From: Microcoleus sp. FACHB-61
Lineage (GTDB): Bacteria; Cyanobacteriota; Cyanobacteriia; Cyanobacteriales; Microcoleaceae
Direction of reading: 5' to 3'
DNA length: 64,000 nt
Assembly: GCA_014695295.1 (NCBI GenBank)
Contig: JACJNY010000074.1
Span: 45,235 to 109,234, forward strand
Of this stretch, positions 26,284 to 36,981 are shown piece by piece (the stretch's first letter is position 1; each line of letters begins with the position of its first letter). Made by a program: the position numbers and the translations under genes. The notes below the pieces were generated by a model. The model did no database searches. It saw nothing but the letters and a program-made list of their open reading frames with translations, and was not told where the DNA came from.

Positions 26284-26433
26284 ATGAACACAAATCGTCA
26301 AAGCGTAAAAAAAGTAGCAGAAACCCACCGCGCTAACATTCACAAGCAACTGATACACCGCATAGAAGTAGCGAGATCCAGTGGGAACCAAGATTTGGTT
26401 CGGGTGCTTGAAGAGGAAATGAGACAGCTTTAA
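26284..26433 (+). CDS. pirA: 49-residue protein, probable PII-interacting regulator PirA/CfrA
   Basis: A 49-codon gene with ATG preceded by AAGGAACGTCCACC, a good ribosome site. The protein starts MNTNRQSVKKVAETHRANIH, continues KQLIHRIEVARSSGNQDLV and ends LEEEMRQL; it is all helical and highly charged. I recognise the MN.NR.SV..VAE.HR.NI start as that of the small PirA/CfrA family (Synechocystis Ssr0692), which binds PII and relieves its activation of N-acetylglutamate kinase, so limiting arginine synthesis. In Synechocystis that gene is NtcA controlled, and an NtcA-type box lies upstream here. Identification comes from memory of the family and the context; it was missed by length-limited gene finders because it is under 60 codons. 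Confidence 0.7.
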   Translation: MNTNRQSVKKVAETHRANIHKQLIHRIEVARSSGNQDLVRVLEEEMRQL

Positions 26434-26543
26434 AGAAGCTGCAACTAGAATTTGCCCGTAGTTTGGTTTAGAGGGTTGTGCGAGAAATGCAGAATTCCGC
26501 CAACCGCTACCTGTTAACTTTTGACTCCTCTCTTAGTTGGTAC

Positions 26544-26580
26544 AAAAAACCCCGGTTTCTTCAAGAAACCGGGGTTTTTT
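26544..26580. terminator. strong hairpin with A/T flanks, bidirectional terminator-like
   Basis: A 16-bp perfect stem (AAAAAACCCCGGTTTC with its complement) and a 5-nt loop, ending in TTTTTT. It lies 110 bp after the PirA-like gene. The same CCCGGTTTCT core forms a 23-bp stem at 60405-60453. Confidence 0.8.
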
Positions 26581-26639
26581 ATTGAGAAGGAAGAAGAAAG
26601 AAGGAAGAGGGAACAGTCCTAAACGCACAAAGTCTATCT

Positions 26640-26808
26640 GTAGGGTGCGCCTCGGCGCACAGAGACTCTACCAATAGCAGATTAAACCATTTTTTGAGTA
26701 AGTTATGAAGTCAGAAGGAAGAGAGAAGAAGGAAGAACAGGACTTACGCTGCATTCCTGTTATTTTTACACTATCTGTAGTAGTAAAGTGCGCCGAGGCG
26801 CACCCTAC
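26640..26808. repeat. 169-bp MITE-like element with 21-bp perfect terminal inverted repeats
   Basis: The arms GTAGGGTGCGCCTCGGCGCA-C and its exact complement lie at 26640-26660 and 26788-26808. Each arm also has an internal GTGCGCC..GGCGCAC palindrome. The interior contains AACCATTTTTTGAGTAAGTTATG, which recurs near 60375, and no gene. Confidence 0.75.
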
Positions 26809-26945
26809 TAATAACTAACGAAACTGGCACATGGTGAGGGCGTGCTCACGCCCTCACCCATCACCTTAACCAGTCCGGGACACTGAAAAGTTGACAGTCG
26901 CGACTAACGACTAAAGTCAAGCCAGCACGAAGGACGTACACTCAT

Positions 26946-27199
26946 ATGTGTGCTATTCGTTGGAAAATTGAGCAATTTCCTAGGGAAATTAAGCAACTAA
27001 CCGGGAGAGAATATTGGCAGTGCGGTCAAGCTAGAATTCAAAGAAGTCATATTGCTTGCCATGAACTTGTGTGGGGTAGGCGTTCAAAAGTTTAGCCGAT
27101 CAAACTGGTAAAACCATATATCAAATTAAACACGGACTGGTATCAAATTATTTAATTGAGCAACTAAAACTTGCCGACGTTCTGATATTTATTGTTTAA
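26946..27199 (+). pseudogene. decayed DDE transposase C-terminus
   Basis: Two adjacent frames spell the end of an IS4/IS701-type transposase. The first frame gives IRWKIEQFPREIKQLTGREY and CGQARIQRSHIACHELVWG, ending at a TAG; the second frame then gives ADQTGKTIYQIKHGLVSNYL and EQLKLADVL, ending in TAA. In intact relatives these are continuous (WKIEEFHR..KQ..G...C...R.QRNHI). A frameshift and loss of the 5' part have destroyed the gene. The reading explains the otherwise empty stretch before the permease-kinase island. Confidence 0.75.
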
Positions 27200-27310
27200 T
27201 TTTTTGGTGCTGGTACACAAAGGTGTGACAGTTGCGTAAATCCTGCCCAATTTCTATGTAATGCCTGAAGTCCCTAAACACCCAACGACTTAGGCGAAGC
27301 CATCAACGGC

Positions 27311-27365
27311 ATGGCTAAAAGAACGCGAAATTAGCCAAAGCCAGAATTTAGAAATAAAAGGTAAT
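27311..27365. repeat. left copy of the duplication-unit leader
   Basis: ATGGCTAAAAGAACGCGAAATTAG and the following bases AAATAAAAGGTAAT match 30560-30614, which precedes the second permease kinase. It marks the left end of a tandem duplication of about 3.25 kb. Confidence 0.75.
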
Positions 27366-27532
27366 AATATAATATTGAAGATGGATTGAGATAGATTTTC
27401 AGGGTTGACTGGGAAAGGCAGCTTGGCCAAAATTTAAGACTATGAACAATACTTAACAAAAAAAATTTTAGATTTATAAAGCTGAACATCGGGTAGCGAC
27501 TGCAACATCCAAAAAATATATAGGTAAAACAG

Positions 27533-30463
27533 ATGGCGACAGACATCCTACACCAGCCGGAAAACGGCTACCACTCAGAACCAACTCAGCCTTCCCCAAC
27601 AGAAAATCTCAATAGGCGATCGCTCATGCGCCTGCCGAGAACCCTGAGTCCCCTTGAAACGTGGGGCTTCGGGATGACTGGTCTTATCGCAGCCGTTGGC
27701 GTTGCACCGGCAATGCACGTGGCGCTCGGGCCAAATGCCATTTTCGTCTGGCTGCCCACCGTATTGATGGGGGTGATGCTTAACCTGCAAGTGAAACGCT
27801 TAGGGGAACACTGGCCAGAAATGTCAGGGGGAACGCCCAACTATATCACCAGGCTACTGAGCAACTATCCGCTTCTGGGCAGCTATGCGGCGATCGGCTA
27901 CTTCTCCAGTTGGGCAATATTTCCGTCAGTAAACGCGATCATAATTACGGCGCTAATCAAAGCTAACCTAGAACCCTTGGGCATTGCCTGTCCAGTAACG
28001 GTGCTAAGAATTGGATTCACAATAATCGCTTATATAGTGGCGTTTAGCGGCACCCGCGCCTTGGGAATACTGCACTCATTTTTCATGTTCCCGGCAGTGG
28101 GATTCCTACTGGTGTTTAGCATTCAAGGCGTGGGATGGTTAGCCTTCTCCCCAGATAGCCCCGGATTTTTCCCCACCAGTTGGCCAACTTTAACCTTTGT
28201 TGACTGGGCCAAATGGTCATTCTTAGGAATCTACATTACTTGCGCCTGTGAAACGGCTTCCTCGTTTGTCGCCGACAGCCGCCGTCCTACAGAAACTTTG
28301 CGGGTTCTGAACTTAGTTGCTTGGCTGATGCCACCCGTGTATCTGGGGAGTGCCTGGGTACTGATGCGCTTAGCAACCTCCCCAGAACTGGGCGAGGACT
28401 CGTTTAAGAACCTATTAGCTGCGGCATCACCATTTTGGGGTCAGTCAGCTTCATTAATCGTCACACTCCTGCTGGCCTCAAGCGCTCTTCTCGCTTCCGC
28501 CACTGGCGTTTCCAACGCTCCCCGCATTTTGTACCAACTCGCTCTCGACGGACACATTTCACCCGTCTTCGCTTTCATTTCCCGACGGGGCGTTCTGGAA
28601 CCGGCCCTGGTAGTTTCCCTTTTAATCAGTTTAATCGCTCTGCTTTGGGGAGATGTAACCAGGATCTCGGTGGTCGGTAGTGCTAGTTACCTGATTACCA
28701 TAATGGCACTGTATCTGGGACTGTGGCTGCGGCGAGGATCGCCAGAAGTGCGATGGCCTTGGTGGGGGGCAGGCTTCTTCTTTTTAGTTGCAATTGTTCT
28801 GGTGGTCGGAGGCTTGAACTGGAGTTGGCAAGACGTGACGATGGGCTTGCTGTTGCCTGTGGCTATTTTGGCACTGGATGCCACTGTCCGTCGCATTTCC
28901 TTTGCGCCGTTCCATCGAGCCTGGTGGATTCGGCATTACAGAACCCGGCGCCAGAGCCAGATCGTAGATTTTGTGGCGTTTCAGGTTATAGTTCTGATTT
29001 TGCTAGTATGTAGCGCCGTCAGTATTGGCTGGGTTTTTAGATCCAAATTAGAAGCCAACTCTAGTGTTGGCTCTAATCTTTTGGCAGTGCTGATCTTGAC
29101 AGTCACTTTTGTCGGGGTGGCTGTTGCCTGCTGGACGAGCTTACCCCAAGTCGTCTCAATGGACGAGGCACGAGAGGCGGCGGAACAGCTTTTTACCATT
29201 GCCCTAGATGCTATTGTAGTGCTCGATGAAAAAGGTGTAATTCGTCAGACTAATCCCGCTGCTGAAAGCGTCTTCGGAATAGATATTACTAGGCTAATTG
29301 GGTCTTATCTGAACAAATTACTACCCGGATTAGGGACTCAGCCAGAGCAGTGGCTTAGTCGCAGCGAACACACCCTCAACTTACCTGATGGAAACTCGCG
29401 CATCCTGGAAGTTGCTATCTCAAACCGATTCTCTCAACAAGCTTCTCTTTCCAATCAGGATCTCCAAGAATATGTGGCGATCGTGCGCGATATCACCGAT
29501 CGCAAGCAAGCCCAAGAATCTCTACAAAAAGCTAATGAGGAACTAGAAATCAAAGTTGAGGAGCGTACATCTGAACTCACCCATACTGTGCAGCAATTGC
29601 AGAATGAGATTGAAGAGCGCCAGCGGATAGAAGCAAATCTCAGAGCTATGCAAAATCAAATTGTCGTGCAAGAAAAACTAGCTTCTCTGGGCAGTTTAAC
29701 AGCAGGGATTGCCCACGAAATCAGAAACCCCTTAAACTTTGTCAACAATTTCTCAGAACTTTCTGCTGAATTAACCGAAGAACTGTTTGAAAAAATTGAA
29801 AATCAAGCAGAACGTTTAGATCCCGAAACCAGTCAGGATATTGCCGAGCTATTAACCGACCTCACAGCTAATCTTAAAAAAATTAATCAACACGGTCAAA
29901 GAGCCGACAAAATCGTTGGCAATATGCTTTTGCATTCCCGGGGACAAAGCGGCCAGTGGGAAGCTACAGATATAAATAGTTTATTGGCTGAATATATCAA
30001 TTTAGCCTATCACGGGATGCGAGCCAAGGAACCTGCTTTTAACATTACCATAGAAACCGACTACGACAATGACATAGGCGAAATAGAAGTCGTGCCACAA
30101 GACATCGGCAGGGTTTTTCTTAACATTATTAGCAATGCTTGCTATGCAGCCTATAAAAAGAAACAAGAAATGGGAGAAGTATTTTCACCGCTGCTTGACG
30201 TGAGAACTCGAAATCTTGGTGACGCGATTGAAATCCGCATTCGCGATAATGGCTCAGGTATAAAACCAGAGGTCCTCGATAAAATTTTCAATCCGTTTTT
30301 TACTACAAAGCCACCAGCCGAAGGTACTGGTCTAGGTCTTTCTATCAGTCAAGATGTTATCGTCCAACAACATCGAGGAGAACTAAAAGTCGAAACAGAA
30401 GTAGGAGATTACACAGAGTTTATCATCACCTTGCCCAAAAAAGTAGCAGAAATAAGGAGTTAA
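27533..30463 (+). CDS. amino-acid-permease-like sensor histidine kinase (copy 1)
   Basis: A 976-residue inner-membrane protein. Residues 1-40 are polar ([15 protein letters not shown]). Residues 40-535 form an APC-superfamily permease fold with about twelve to fourteen hydrophobic helices ([59 protein letters not shown]). Then come a PAS domain (about 550-665, [20 protein letters not shown]), a coiled coil (670-715, [19 protein letters not shown]), and a kinase core: H-box [15 protein letters not shown] with His728, N-box [14 protein letters not shown]1 [12 protein letters not shown]2 EGTGLGLSI. By analogy with CbrA-type SLC5 kinases, the permease part may be the sensor of an amino acid or similar solute; whether it also transports is unknown. 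A receiver remnant follows at once. Confidence 0.92.
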   Translation: MATDILHQPENGYHSEPTQPSPTENLNRRSLMRLPRTLSPLETWGFGMTGLIAAVGVAPAMHVALGPNAIFVWLPTVLMGVMLNLQVKRLGEHWPEMSGGTPNYITRLLSNYPLLGSYAAIGYFSSWAIFPSVNAIIITALIKANLEPLGIACPVTVLRIGFTIIAYIVAFSGTRALGILHSFFMFPAVGFLLVFSIQGVGWLAFSPDSPGFFPTSWPTLTFVDWAKWSFLGIYITCACETASSFVADSRRPTETLRVLNLVAWLMPPVYLGSAWVLMRLATSPELGEDSFKNLLAAASPFWGQSASLIVTLLLASSALLASATGVSNAPRILYQLALDGHISPVFAFISRRGVLEPALVVSLLISLIALLWGDVTRISVVGSASYLITIMALYLGLWLRRGSPEVRWPWWGAGFFFLVAIVLVVGGLNWSWQDVTMGLLLPVAILALDATVRRISFAPFHRAWWIRHYRTRRQSQIVDFVAFQVIVLILLVCSAVSIGWVFRSKLEANSSVGSNLLAVLILTVTFVGVAVACWTSLPQVVSMDEAREAAEQLFTIALDAIVVLDEKGVIRQTNPAAESVFGIDITRLIGSYLNKLLPGLGTQPEQWLSRSEHTLNLPDGNSRILEVAISNRFSQQASLSNQDLQEYVAIVRDITDRKQAQESLQKANEELEIKVEERTSELTHTVQQLQNEIEERQRIEANLRAMQNQIVVQEKLASLGSLTAGIAHEIRNPLNFVNNFSELSAELTEELFEKIENQAERLDPETSQDIAELLTDLTANLKKINQHGQRADKIVGNMLLHSRGQSGQWEATDINSLLAEYINLAYHGMRAKEPAFNITIETDYDNDIGEIEVVPQDIGRVFLNIISNACYAAYKKKQEMGEVFSPLLDVRTRNLGDAIEIRIRDNGSGIKPEVLDKIFNPFFTTKPPAEGTGLGLSISQDVIVQQHRGELKVETEVGDYTEFIITLPKKVAEIRS

Positions 30464-30467
30464 AAAA

Positions 30468-30557
30468 ATGAAAGTAATGGTGATAGACGACGAGGAAGAT
30501 ATTCAGTCACTGTTCAAGCAGAAATTTAGGCAAGAAATCAAAGCAGGGAAAATTGAA
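30468..30557 (+). pseudogene. truncated, frameshifted CheY-like receiver remnant
   Basis: The first 25 codons (MKVMVIDDEEDIQSLFKQKF, QEIK) are almost identical to the start of the intact receiver at 33564. An extra A in ATCAAAAGC (ATCAAAGC in the intact copy) shifts the frame and a TGA follows after four foreign codons. The remaining 95 codons, including the phosphorylated Asp, are missing because the leader of the second duplication unit starts at 30560. Not a functional receiver. Confidence 0.9.
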
Positions 30558-30559
30558 TA

Positions 30560-30614
30560 TGGCTAAAAAACGCGAAATTAGCTTAAGTCAGAAGTCAGAA
30601 ATAAAATGTAATTA
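30560..30614. repeat. right copy of the duplication-unit leader
   Basis: ATGGCTAAAAAACGCGAAATTAG and AAATAAAATGTAATTA match the sequence at 27311-27365. The junction between the receiver remnant and this leader is the joint of the tandem duplication. Confidence 0.75.
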
Positions 30615-30624
30615 GGTAAAATTG

Positions 30625-33567
30625 ATGACTACAGACATCCGACACCAGCCAGCAAACGGCTACCATTCAGAACCAACTCAGCCTTCCCCAACAGAAAATC
30701 TTAATAGGCGATCGCCCATGCGCCTCCAGCCCACCCTAACGACACTGGAAACTTGGGGGTTCGGCCTTACGGGTCATCTACTATGGATTAGCGCTGCACC
30801 GGCCATACACGCTGCTCTTGGGCCTCAAGCTATCTTCGTCTGGTTGCCAGCAACAATTGTCGCCATCATGCTGAACTTTCAGATGCAAAGCTTGGGCTCT
30901 CAGTGGCCAGAGATGGCAGGGGGAACGCCCAACTACACGGCGCGACTGCTGAACAACTATCCTTGGTTGGGTAGGTATGGGGCGCTGGGATACTTTTTTA
31001 GTTGGTTAGCGGTGACAACAATCAACGCCCTGATCGTCACAGCCCTGATCGAAGCCAACCTGACACCCTTAGGGATTTCATGTCCTGATCTGGTCCTAAA
31101 AATTGGCTTTACGGCGATCGCCTTTATTGTGGCGTTTAGTGGCACCCGCGCCTTAAGTATCCTGCATCTATGTTTCGTTATACCCGCTGCCGGATTCCTG
31201 TTTGTTTTTTGCACTCAAGGCATCGGCTGGTTATTACTATCTCCAGCTAGCCCCGGCTTTTTCCCCAGCAGTTGGCCTAGCTTTTCCTTTGTTGAATGGG
31301 CCAAATGGTACTTTTTCGCCGTCTACGCTGCTTACGCCTGTGAAAGTGCTGCCTCATTTGTGGCTGATAGCAAACGACCTAGGGAGACTTTGCAGTTTCT
31401 TAGCTTCGCAGCTTGGCTGATTCCTATTGCCTATCTGGGGGGTTCCTGGGTACTGATGCGCTTGGCAACAGAGCCCGGGTTAAAAGACGACACATTCTTA
31501 AACCTATTAGCCTCCGCTAAACTCTTCTGGGGGCCAGGGGCTTCATTTATGGTGACGCTTTTGATCGTCGCCGGCTGCCTCCTAAGTTCTGCCACAGCGG
31601 TTTCCAACTCTCCCCGCGTTTTGTACCAACTTGCCTTGGACGGACACATATCGCCAGTATTCGCAGTTGTCTCCCCACGGGGCGTCCTCGGCCCAGCCCT
31701 TTTGCTGACGTTCTTGCTCAGTCTCATCTGTCTAGCTTGGGGAGATATAGCGCGTTTAGTAATGGTGTCCTCTACTGCCTTCGTAACCGCCTATATGACA
31801 GTCCATTTGGGCCTATGGCTGGGTCGGGATAGGCCAGAAGTGCTATGGCCTTGGTGGTCTGGAGGCTTTTTTCTGGTAGAAACAGTTGTCTTGATCGTTG
31901 GGGGCTTGGCTTGGGACTGGCAAGACCTGCTGATCGGACTGCTTTTGCCGATCGCTATTTTGGGAGTGGATGCTGCCATACGTCACATTGCATTTCCCCC
32001 CTTCCATCCTGCGTGGTGGATTAAGCTTTATCGGGGTCAGTCCTACAGGATAAGCAAGGATTTTGTGGCGCTTCAGGTAGGCATCCTGATCTTTTTGATC
32101 TGTAGCACTGCCGCGATCGCCTGGGTGATTAGAGCCACGTTAGACGGACTTCCAGCCGATGCTGCCAATAATCTTTTGATTGTTCTGGTAATAACCGTAG
32201 GCTTTGTCGGAGTGGCCGTTGCCTGCTGGACGAGCTTACCCCAGGTCGTCTCCATGAATGAAGCACGAGAGGGAGCAGAACAACTCTTTACCATTGCCCT
32301 AGATGCGATCGTGGTGCTGGATGAAACCGGAGTGATTCGTCAGGCTAATCCGGCTGCTGAAAGCGTTTTCGGAATCGACACCACTGGGATCATAGGGCAT
32401 CACCTGAACAAACTACTGCCGGGATTAGCTTTTGAGCCAGAACGGTGGCCGGGCCGCAGCGAACAAGCTCTTAACCTACCCAATCGCGACTCGCGTATTC
32501 TGGAAGTTGCCATCTCCGACCGATTTTCTCAAAATGCTTCGCTTTCAAATCAAGGTATGCAAGAATATGTGGTGATTCTGCGCGATATCAGCGATCGCAA
32601 GCAAGCCCAAGAATCCCTAGAAAAGGCCAATGAGGAACTAGAAATCAAAGTTGAGAATCGTACATCTGAACTCACCCATACTGTGCAGCAATTGCAGAAT
32701 GAGATTGAAGAGCGCCAGCGGATAGAAACAAATCTCAGAGCTATGCAAAATCAAATTGTTGTCCAAGAAAAACTAGCTTCTCTGGGGAGTTTAACCGCGG
32801 GCATTGCCCACGAAATCAGAAACCCATTAAACTTTGTCAACAATTTCTCAGAACTTTCTGCTGAATTAACCCAAGAACTGTTTGAAGAATTGGGAAATCA
32901 AGGAGAACGGTTAACTCCCGAAACAAATGAATATATTGCCGAGCTGTTAACCGATCTCAAAGAAAACCTTAAAAAAATCAATCAACACGGTCAAAGAGCC
33001 GACAAAATCGTTGGCAATATGCTTTTGCATTCGAGGGGACAAAGCGGCCACTGGGAAGCCACAGATATAAATAGTTTATTGGCTGAATATATCAATCTAG
33101 CCTATCACGGGATGCGAGCCAAGGAATCTGCTTTTAACATTACCATAGAAACCGACTACGACAATGATGTTGGCGAAATAGAAGTCGTGCCACAAGACAT
33201 CGGCAGGGTTTTTCTTAACATTATTAGCAATGCTTGCTATGCAGCCTATAAAAAGAAACAAGAAATGGGTTCAGCATTTTCACCGCTGCTTGACGTGAGA
33301 ACTCGAAATCTTGGTGATGCGATTGAAATCCGCATTCGCGATAATGGCTCAGGTATAAAACCAGAGGTCCTCGATAAAATTTTCAATCCATTTTTTACTA
33401 CAAAGCCACCAGCCGAAGGTACTGGTCTAGGTCTTTCTATCAGTCAAGATGTTATCGTCCAGCAACATCGAGGAGAACTAAAAGTCGAAACAGAAGTAGG
33501 AAAATACACAGAGTTTATCATCACCTTGCCCATAAAAGTAGCTGAAATTAAGGAGTTAAAAAAATGA
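30625..33567 (+). CDS. amino-acid-permease-like sensor histidine kinase (copy 2)
   Basis: A 980-residue paralogue of the preceding kinase with the same order: polar start, APC-like permease (about 40-535), PAS (about 552-665), coiled coil, HisKA with His729 in [13 protein letters not shown], and HATPase_c with [11 protein letters not shown] and EGTGLGLSI. The start is ATG 30625; a TTG directly before it is the longer option. The N-terminal 35 codons and the last 300 codons are nearly identical in DNA to copy 1, while the permease part is diverged (for example [15 protein letters not shown] versus [15 protein letters not shown]). Its stop overlaps the ATG of the intact receiver gene (ATGA), so kinase and receiver are translationally coupled and probably a cognate pair. 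Confidence 0.92.
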   Translation: MTTDIRHQPANGYHSEPTQPSPTENLNRRSPMRLQPTLTTLETWGFGLTGHLLWISAAPAIHAALGPQAIFVWLPATIVAIMLNFQMQSLGSQWPEMAGGTPNYTARLLNNYPWLGRYGALGYFFSWLAVTTINALIVTALIEANLTPLGISCPDLVLKIGFTAIAFIVAFSGTRALSILHLCFVIPAAGFLFVFCTQGIGWLLLSPASPGFFPSSWPSFSFVEWAKWYFFAVYAAYACESAASFVADSKRPRETLQFLSFAAWLIPIAYLGGSWVLMRLATEPGLKDDTFLNLLASAKLFWGPGASFMVTLLIVAGCLLSSATAVSNSPRVLYQLALDGHISPVFAVVSPRGVLGPALLLTFLLSLICLAWGDIARLVMVSSTAFVTAYMTVHLGLWLGRDRPEVLWPWWSGGFFLVETVVLIVGGLAWDWQDLLIGLLLPIAILGVDAAIRHIAFPPFHPAWWIKLYRGQSYRISKDFVALQVGILIFLICSTAAIAWVIRATLDGLPADAANNLLIVLVITVGFVGVAVACWTSLPQVVSMNEAREGAEQLFTIALDAIVVLDETGVIRQANPAAESVFGIDTTGIIGHHLNKLLPGLAFEPERWPGRSEQALNLPNRDSRILEVAISDRFSQNASLSNQGMQEYVVILRDISDRKQAQESLEKANEELEIKVENRTSELTHTVQQLQNEIEERQRIETNLRAMQNQIVVQEKLASLGSLTAGIAHEIRNPLNFVNNFSELSAELTQELFEELGNQGERLTPETNEYIAELLTDLKENLKKINQHGQRADKIVGNMLLHSRGQSGHWEATDINSLLAEYINLAYHGMRAKESAFNITIETDYDNDVGEIEVVPQDIGRVFLNIISNACYAAYKKKQEMGSAFSPLLDVRTRNLGDAIEIRIRDNGSGIKPEVLDKIFNPFFTTKPPAEGTGLGLSISQDVIVQQHRGELKVETEVGKYTEFIITLPIKVAEIKELKK

Positions 33568-33935
33568 AAGTAATGGTTGTAGACGACGAGGAAGATATTC
33601 AGTCACTGTTCAAGCAGAAATTTAGGAAAGAAATCAAAGCAGAGCAAATTAAATTTCAATTTTGCCTGTCAGCAGAGGCAGCTTTGAACTACTTAGAAAA
33701 CCAGGAAGAAGCATCTATTGTCTTGATTTTATCAGATATTAATATGCCAGGAATGAATGGGCTAGAACTGCTCAGGATTCTCAAAGAAAAGTTTCCAACT
33801 CTAAAAGTTTTTATGATTACGGCTTATGGAGATGAGAAAAACTACCAAACCGCTATAGCTTATGGAGCTGATGACTATATTACTAAGCCTGTTAATTTTG
33901 ATACACTCAAAAATAAAATAATCAACTTGGAGTAA
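33564..33935 (+). CDS. single-domain response regulator (CheY-like)
   Basis: A 123-residue stand-alone receiver. Acidic pair VVDDEED (Asp7, Asp8), phospho-acceptor Asp58 in ILSDINMPGMNG, Thr in FMITAYGDE, and Lys in DYITKPVN are all present. There is no output domain, so it must pass its signal by protein-protein contact or phosphotransfer. The ATG overlaps the stop of the second permease kinase by the ATGA arrangement, so the two are co-translated. The truncated copy at 30468 shows that copy 1 of the kinase once had its own receiver. Confidence 0.95.
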   Translation: MKVMVVDDEEDIQSLFKQKFRKEIKAEQIKFQFCLSAEAALNYLENQEEASIVLILSDINMPGMNGLELLRILKEKFPTLKVFMITAYGDEKNYQTAIAYGADDYITKPVNFDTLKNKIINLE

Positions 33936-34091
33936 ATTCACCAAGAAATATATTTGGTAATTAGTAATTGCTAATTGCTAATTGAAAGCAGTCCCTCACT
34001 CGATTAAAAACAGCTCGATTGCATTTTCCTTCTGTCCTTCTAGCTAGAGCGCGAAATTTTTATGACTTTTAATAGCAACTAAAAAATTAAT

Positions 34092-35429
34092 ATGTCAGCA
34101 AGAATACTGTTTGTTGATGATGAAACAGATTTAGAATCTCTGATTTCCCAGAAATTTAGAAAAAAAATCCGCGCGGAAGAATGGCAACTATTTTTTGCCC
34201 ATAATGGCGTACAAGCGCTGGAAAAATTGAAAGAACGCCCGGATATAGATATAGTAGTGACCGATCTTAATATGCCTGAAATGGATGGCATGACTTTACT
34301 CTCTAAACTTAATCAGATAAACCTCCCCTTCAAAACAATAGTTATATCCGCCTATGGCGACATGAAAAATATAAGAAATGCGATGAACTTCGGTGCTTTC
34401 GACTTTCTAACCAAGCCGATAGATTTTCAGGATCTAGAAATTACCCTCAACAAAACGCTGCGCGAGGTGCAACAGTTAAAAGAAAACCAGCATTTGCGGC
34501 AATCAGAAGCTTGGGCGAGAGAACAAGCTCAGCATTTACAGCACTGTCTGCAAGACCTAAAAAAGACCCAAGCTCAACTTATTCAGACCGCAAAAATGTC
34601 TTCTTTGGGTCAAGTGGTTGCGGGCATTGCCCATGAAATCAACAACCCCGTCAACTTTATCTACGGCAATATCAGCCACGTCAGTGATTATATCCAAGAC
34701 CTACTCCACCTGCTGCATCTCTATCAGCAGCAGTACACTCCTCCCTGTTCTGAGATTCAAGCTGAAATCGAAGCCATAGATTTGGAATTTCTGATAGCAG
34801 ATTTACCCCAAATTCTGGTTTCGATGAAAGGGGGTGTTGACCGCATTCAGAAGATTGTTTTATCTTTGCGTAACTTCTCAAGGTTGGATGAAGCTAACAT
34901 AAAGCCTGTTGACATTCACGAGGGGATAAAAAGCAGCCTGATGATTTTGCATAATCGACTTCAAACAAGGGCCGCGCGTCCAGAGATTCAAGTGATCGAG
35001 GAGTACAGCGCTCTGCCTTTAGTCGAATGCTATGCTGGAGAACTCAACCAGGTGTTTATCAACATCCTTTCTAATGCGATTGATGCTTTGAGTGAGTACA
35101 ACACGCAACGGTCACTAGATAACATCCTCGCTTGCCCGCTCGCCATTACTATTCGCACTTTTCTGCTAGAGGAAAACTCCCGTGTCGTCATTCAAATTCG
35201 GGACAATGGGCTGGGAATGACCGCAGATGTGAAAGACCGTATTTTTGAACCATTTTTTACTACTAAGCCTGTAGGTGAGGGTACTGGTTTGGGTCTCTAT
35301 ATCAGCTACCAAATTGTACTGGAGAAGCATGGGGGCGCATTGAAGTGTTTTTCAGAGGAGGGGCAGGGAGCGGAGTTCTGGATTGAAATTCCAATCAGAC
35401 AAACTAGGGGGGTACTCGACCTTAGCTAA
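34092..35429 (+). CDS. receiver-histidine kinase protein (copy A)
   Basis: A 445-residue soluble protein with an N-terminal receiver (1-125; Asp9/Asp10, phospho-acceptor Asp58 in [12 protein letters not shown], Lys in FLTKPID), a coiled coil (125-165), and a histidine kinase core: [20 protein letters not shown] with His181, the cyanobacterial VNFIYGN form, N-box [12 protein letters not shown], and G2 [10 protein letters not shown]. There is no transmembrane sensor, so its activity is probably set by phosphorylation of the N-terminal receiver by another kinase, for example those just upstream. ATG is preceded by an AT-rich leader with AACTAAAAAATT; no clear ribosome site. It is 156 bp from the CheY-like gene, so maybe a separate transcript. 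Confidence 0.92.
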   Translation: MSARILFVDDETDLESLISQKFRKKIRAEEWQLFFAHNGVQALEKLKERPDIDIVVTDLNMPEMDGMTLLSKLNQINLPFKTIVISAYGDMKNIRNAMNFGAFDFLTKPIDFQDLEITLNKTLREVQQLKENQHLRQSEAWAREQAQHLQHCLQDLKKTQAQLIQTAKMSSLGQVVAGIAHEINNPVNFIYGNISHVSDYIQDLLHLLHLYQQQYTPPCSEIQAEIEAIDLEFLIADLPQILVSMKGGVDRIQKIVLSLRNFSRLDEANIKPVDIHEGIKSSLMILHNRLQTRAARPEIQVIEEYSALPLVECYAGELNQVFINILSNAIDALSEYNTQRSLDNILACPLAITIRTFLLEENSRVVIQIRDNGLGMTADVKDRIFEPFFTTKPVGEGTGLGLYISYQIVLEKHGGALKCFSEEGQGAEFWIEIPIRQTRGVLDLS

Positions 35430-35586
35430 TCAATCGACTTCTACCAAACTCAGAGCCTATTCCAGCCATCCGGTTTGCCATTGCAGAAACCAGCCTTTTC
35501 ATTACTACTGAAATAATCTATAATAGGACGTAAAGTAGATAAAAATTACTCGTCGGATAAGTTAATGAATTCCAGGAGTTCAAGAA

Positions 35587-36981
35587 ATGTCGCCTACGAC
35601 CGCACTGGCTCGCAATATGCCAGCCAAAATATTATTTGTGGATGACGAGCCTGATTTAGAATCTTTAATTTGCCAGAAATTTAGACAAAAGATCCGCACC
35701 GGAGAATACCAAGTTTTTTTTGCACACAATGGCGTAGAAGCGCTTTCAACGTTGCGAGAGCAGCCAGATATAGATATTATCCTCACAGACATTAATATGC
35801 CAGTCATGGATGGTATGGCTTTGCTAGCGAAACTTAACGAGCTCGTTACTATTATGGTCAAAACAGTAGTTATATCTGCTTATGGCGACTTGGGGAATAT
35901 CAGAAAGGCGATGAATGGCGGGGCCTTTGACTTTTTGATTAAGCCTATAAATTTTCAGGATTTAGAAATTACCATTAACAAAACTTTATGTCATGTGCAA
36001 CAGCTAAAGGAAAACGAGCGCTCCCGCCAAGAAAGAGAGGAGAAATTGCGGCAATCGGAAGCGCGAGAGCGAGAAAAAGCCATCCAACTAGAACTGGCAC
36101 TGCAAAATTTACAGCGCACCCAATCTCAGCTTATTCAGACTGAGAAAATGTCTAGCTTAGGACAACTAATTTCCGGGATTGCCCACGAAATTAATAATCC
36201 TGTTAACTTCATCTATGGCAACTTAAGTTATGTCAATGATTACACTCATCAGCTATTGAGTTTAATCACGCTTTACCAGGATCACGATGCCCATAAATAC
36301 CCTGAAATCGAAGCTTTAATTGAGAAAATAGAGCTGGAATTTATCAAAGAGGATATGCCTAAAATGCTGTCTTCGATGAAATTGGGGGCAGAACGTATCC
36401 GTCAGATTGTGCTGACGTTGCGGAACTTCTCGCGCCTAGACGAAGCTGAGATGAAACCCGTTAATATTCACGAGGGAATCGACAGCTCTCTAGTAATTTT
36501 GCATGGTCAGCTCAAGGCTAAGCCGAATTCTTCGGCTATTCAAGTTATTCAAGAATACGGAGATTTGCCACAAATAGAATGTTATGCCTGTCAGTTGAAT
36601 CAGGTATTTATGAACCTCCTGAGCAATGGCATTTATGCCTTGAATCACTATGATAAAAAAGGCAGCCCGGAGCAAATAAAAAACGAGCCTAGGACGATTA
36701 CGATTGCTACTTCTATGCTGAATCGCGAGTGGGTAAGAATCAGTTTTAAAGATAATGGGCCGGGGATGACAAGCGATGTAAGAAATCGGCTGTTTAATCC
36801 TTTCTTCACAACTAAACCTGTGGGTGATGGCACTGGCTTGGGATTATCGATCAGCTATCAGATTGTGGTGGAGAAGCACGGCGGAGATTTGAAGTGTTTT
36901 TCGCAGCCAGATCAAGGTGCAGAATTTGTGATTGAGATTCCCATTAAGCAGAGCGCTCGGGTACAGATGAAGGCGAGTTAA
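35587..36981 (+). CDS. receiver-histidine kinase protein (copy B)
   Basis: A 464-residue paralogue of the preceding gene with the same order: receiver (10-135, phospho-acceptor Asp68 in [12 protein letters not shown], Lys in FLIKPIN), coiled coil rich in Arg/Glu ([19 protein letters not shown] in part), kinase core with His200 in [14 protein letters not shown]-box [13 protein letters not shown]2 [10 protein letters not shown]. The chosen ATG has CAGGAG seven bases upstream; an internal ATG (35617) starts nearer the receiver fold. The two receiver-kinases probably come from an older duplication than the permease kinases because they are well diverged in DNA. Confidence 0.92.
   Translation: MSPTTALARNMPAKILFVDDEPDLESLICQKFRQKIRTGEYQVFFAHNGVEALSTLREQPDIDIILTDINMPVMDGMALLAKLNELVTIMVKTVVISAYGDLGNIRKAMNGGAFDFLIKPINFQDLEITINKTLCHVQQLKENERSRQEREEKLRQSEAREREKAIQLELALQNLQRTQSQLIQTEKMSSLGQLISGIAHEINNPVNFIYGNLSYVNDYTHQLLSLITLYQDHDAHKYPEIEALIEKIELEFIKEDMPKMLSSMKLGAERIRQIVLTLRNFSRLDEAEMKPVNIHEGIDSSLVILHGQLKAKPNSSAIQVIQEYGDLPQIECYACQLNQVFMNLLSNGIYALNHYDKKGSPEQIKNEPRTITIATSMLNREWVRISFKDNGPGMTSDVRNRLFNPFFTTKPVGDGTGLGLSISYQIVVEKHGGDLKCFSQPDQGAEFVIEIPIKQSARVQMKAS

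Noticed and set aside
26182..26391. 69-codon minus-strand open frame opposite the PirA-like gene
   Set aside because: It is antisense to a gene with a ribosome site, a promoter-like box and family similarity; no ribosome site of its own.
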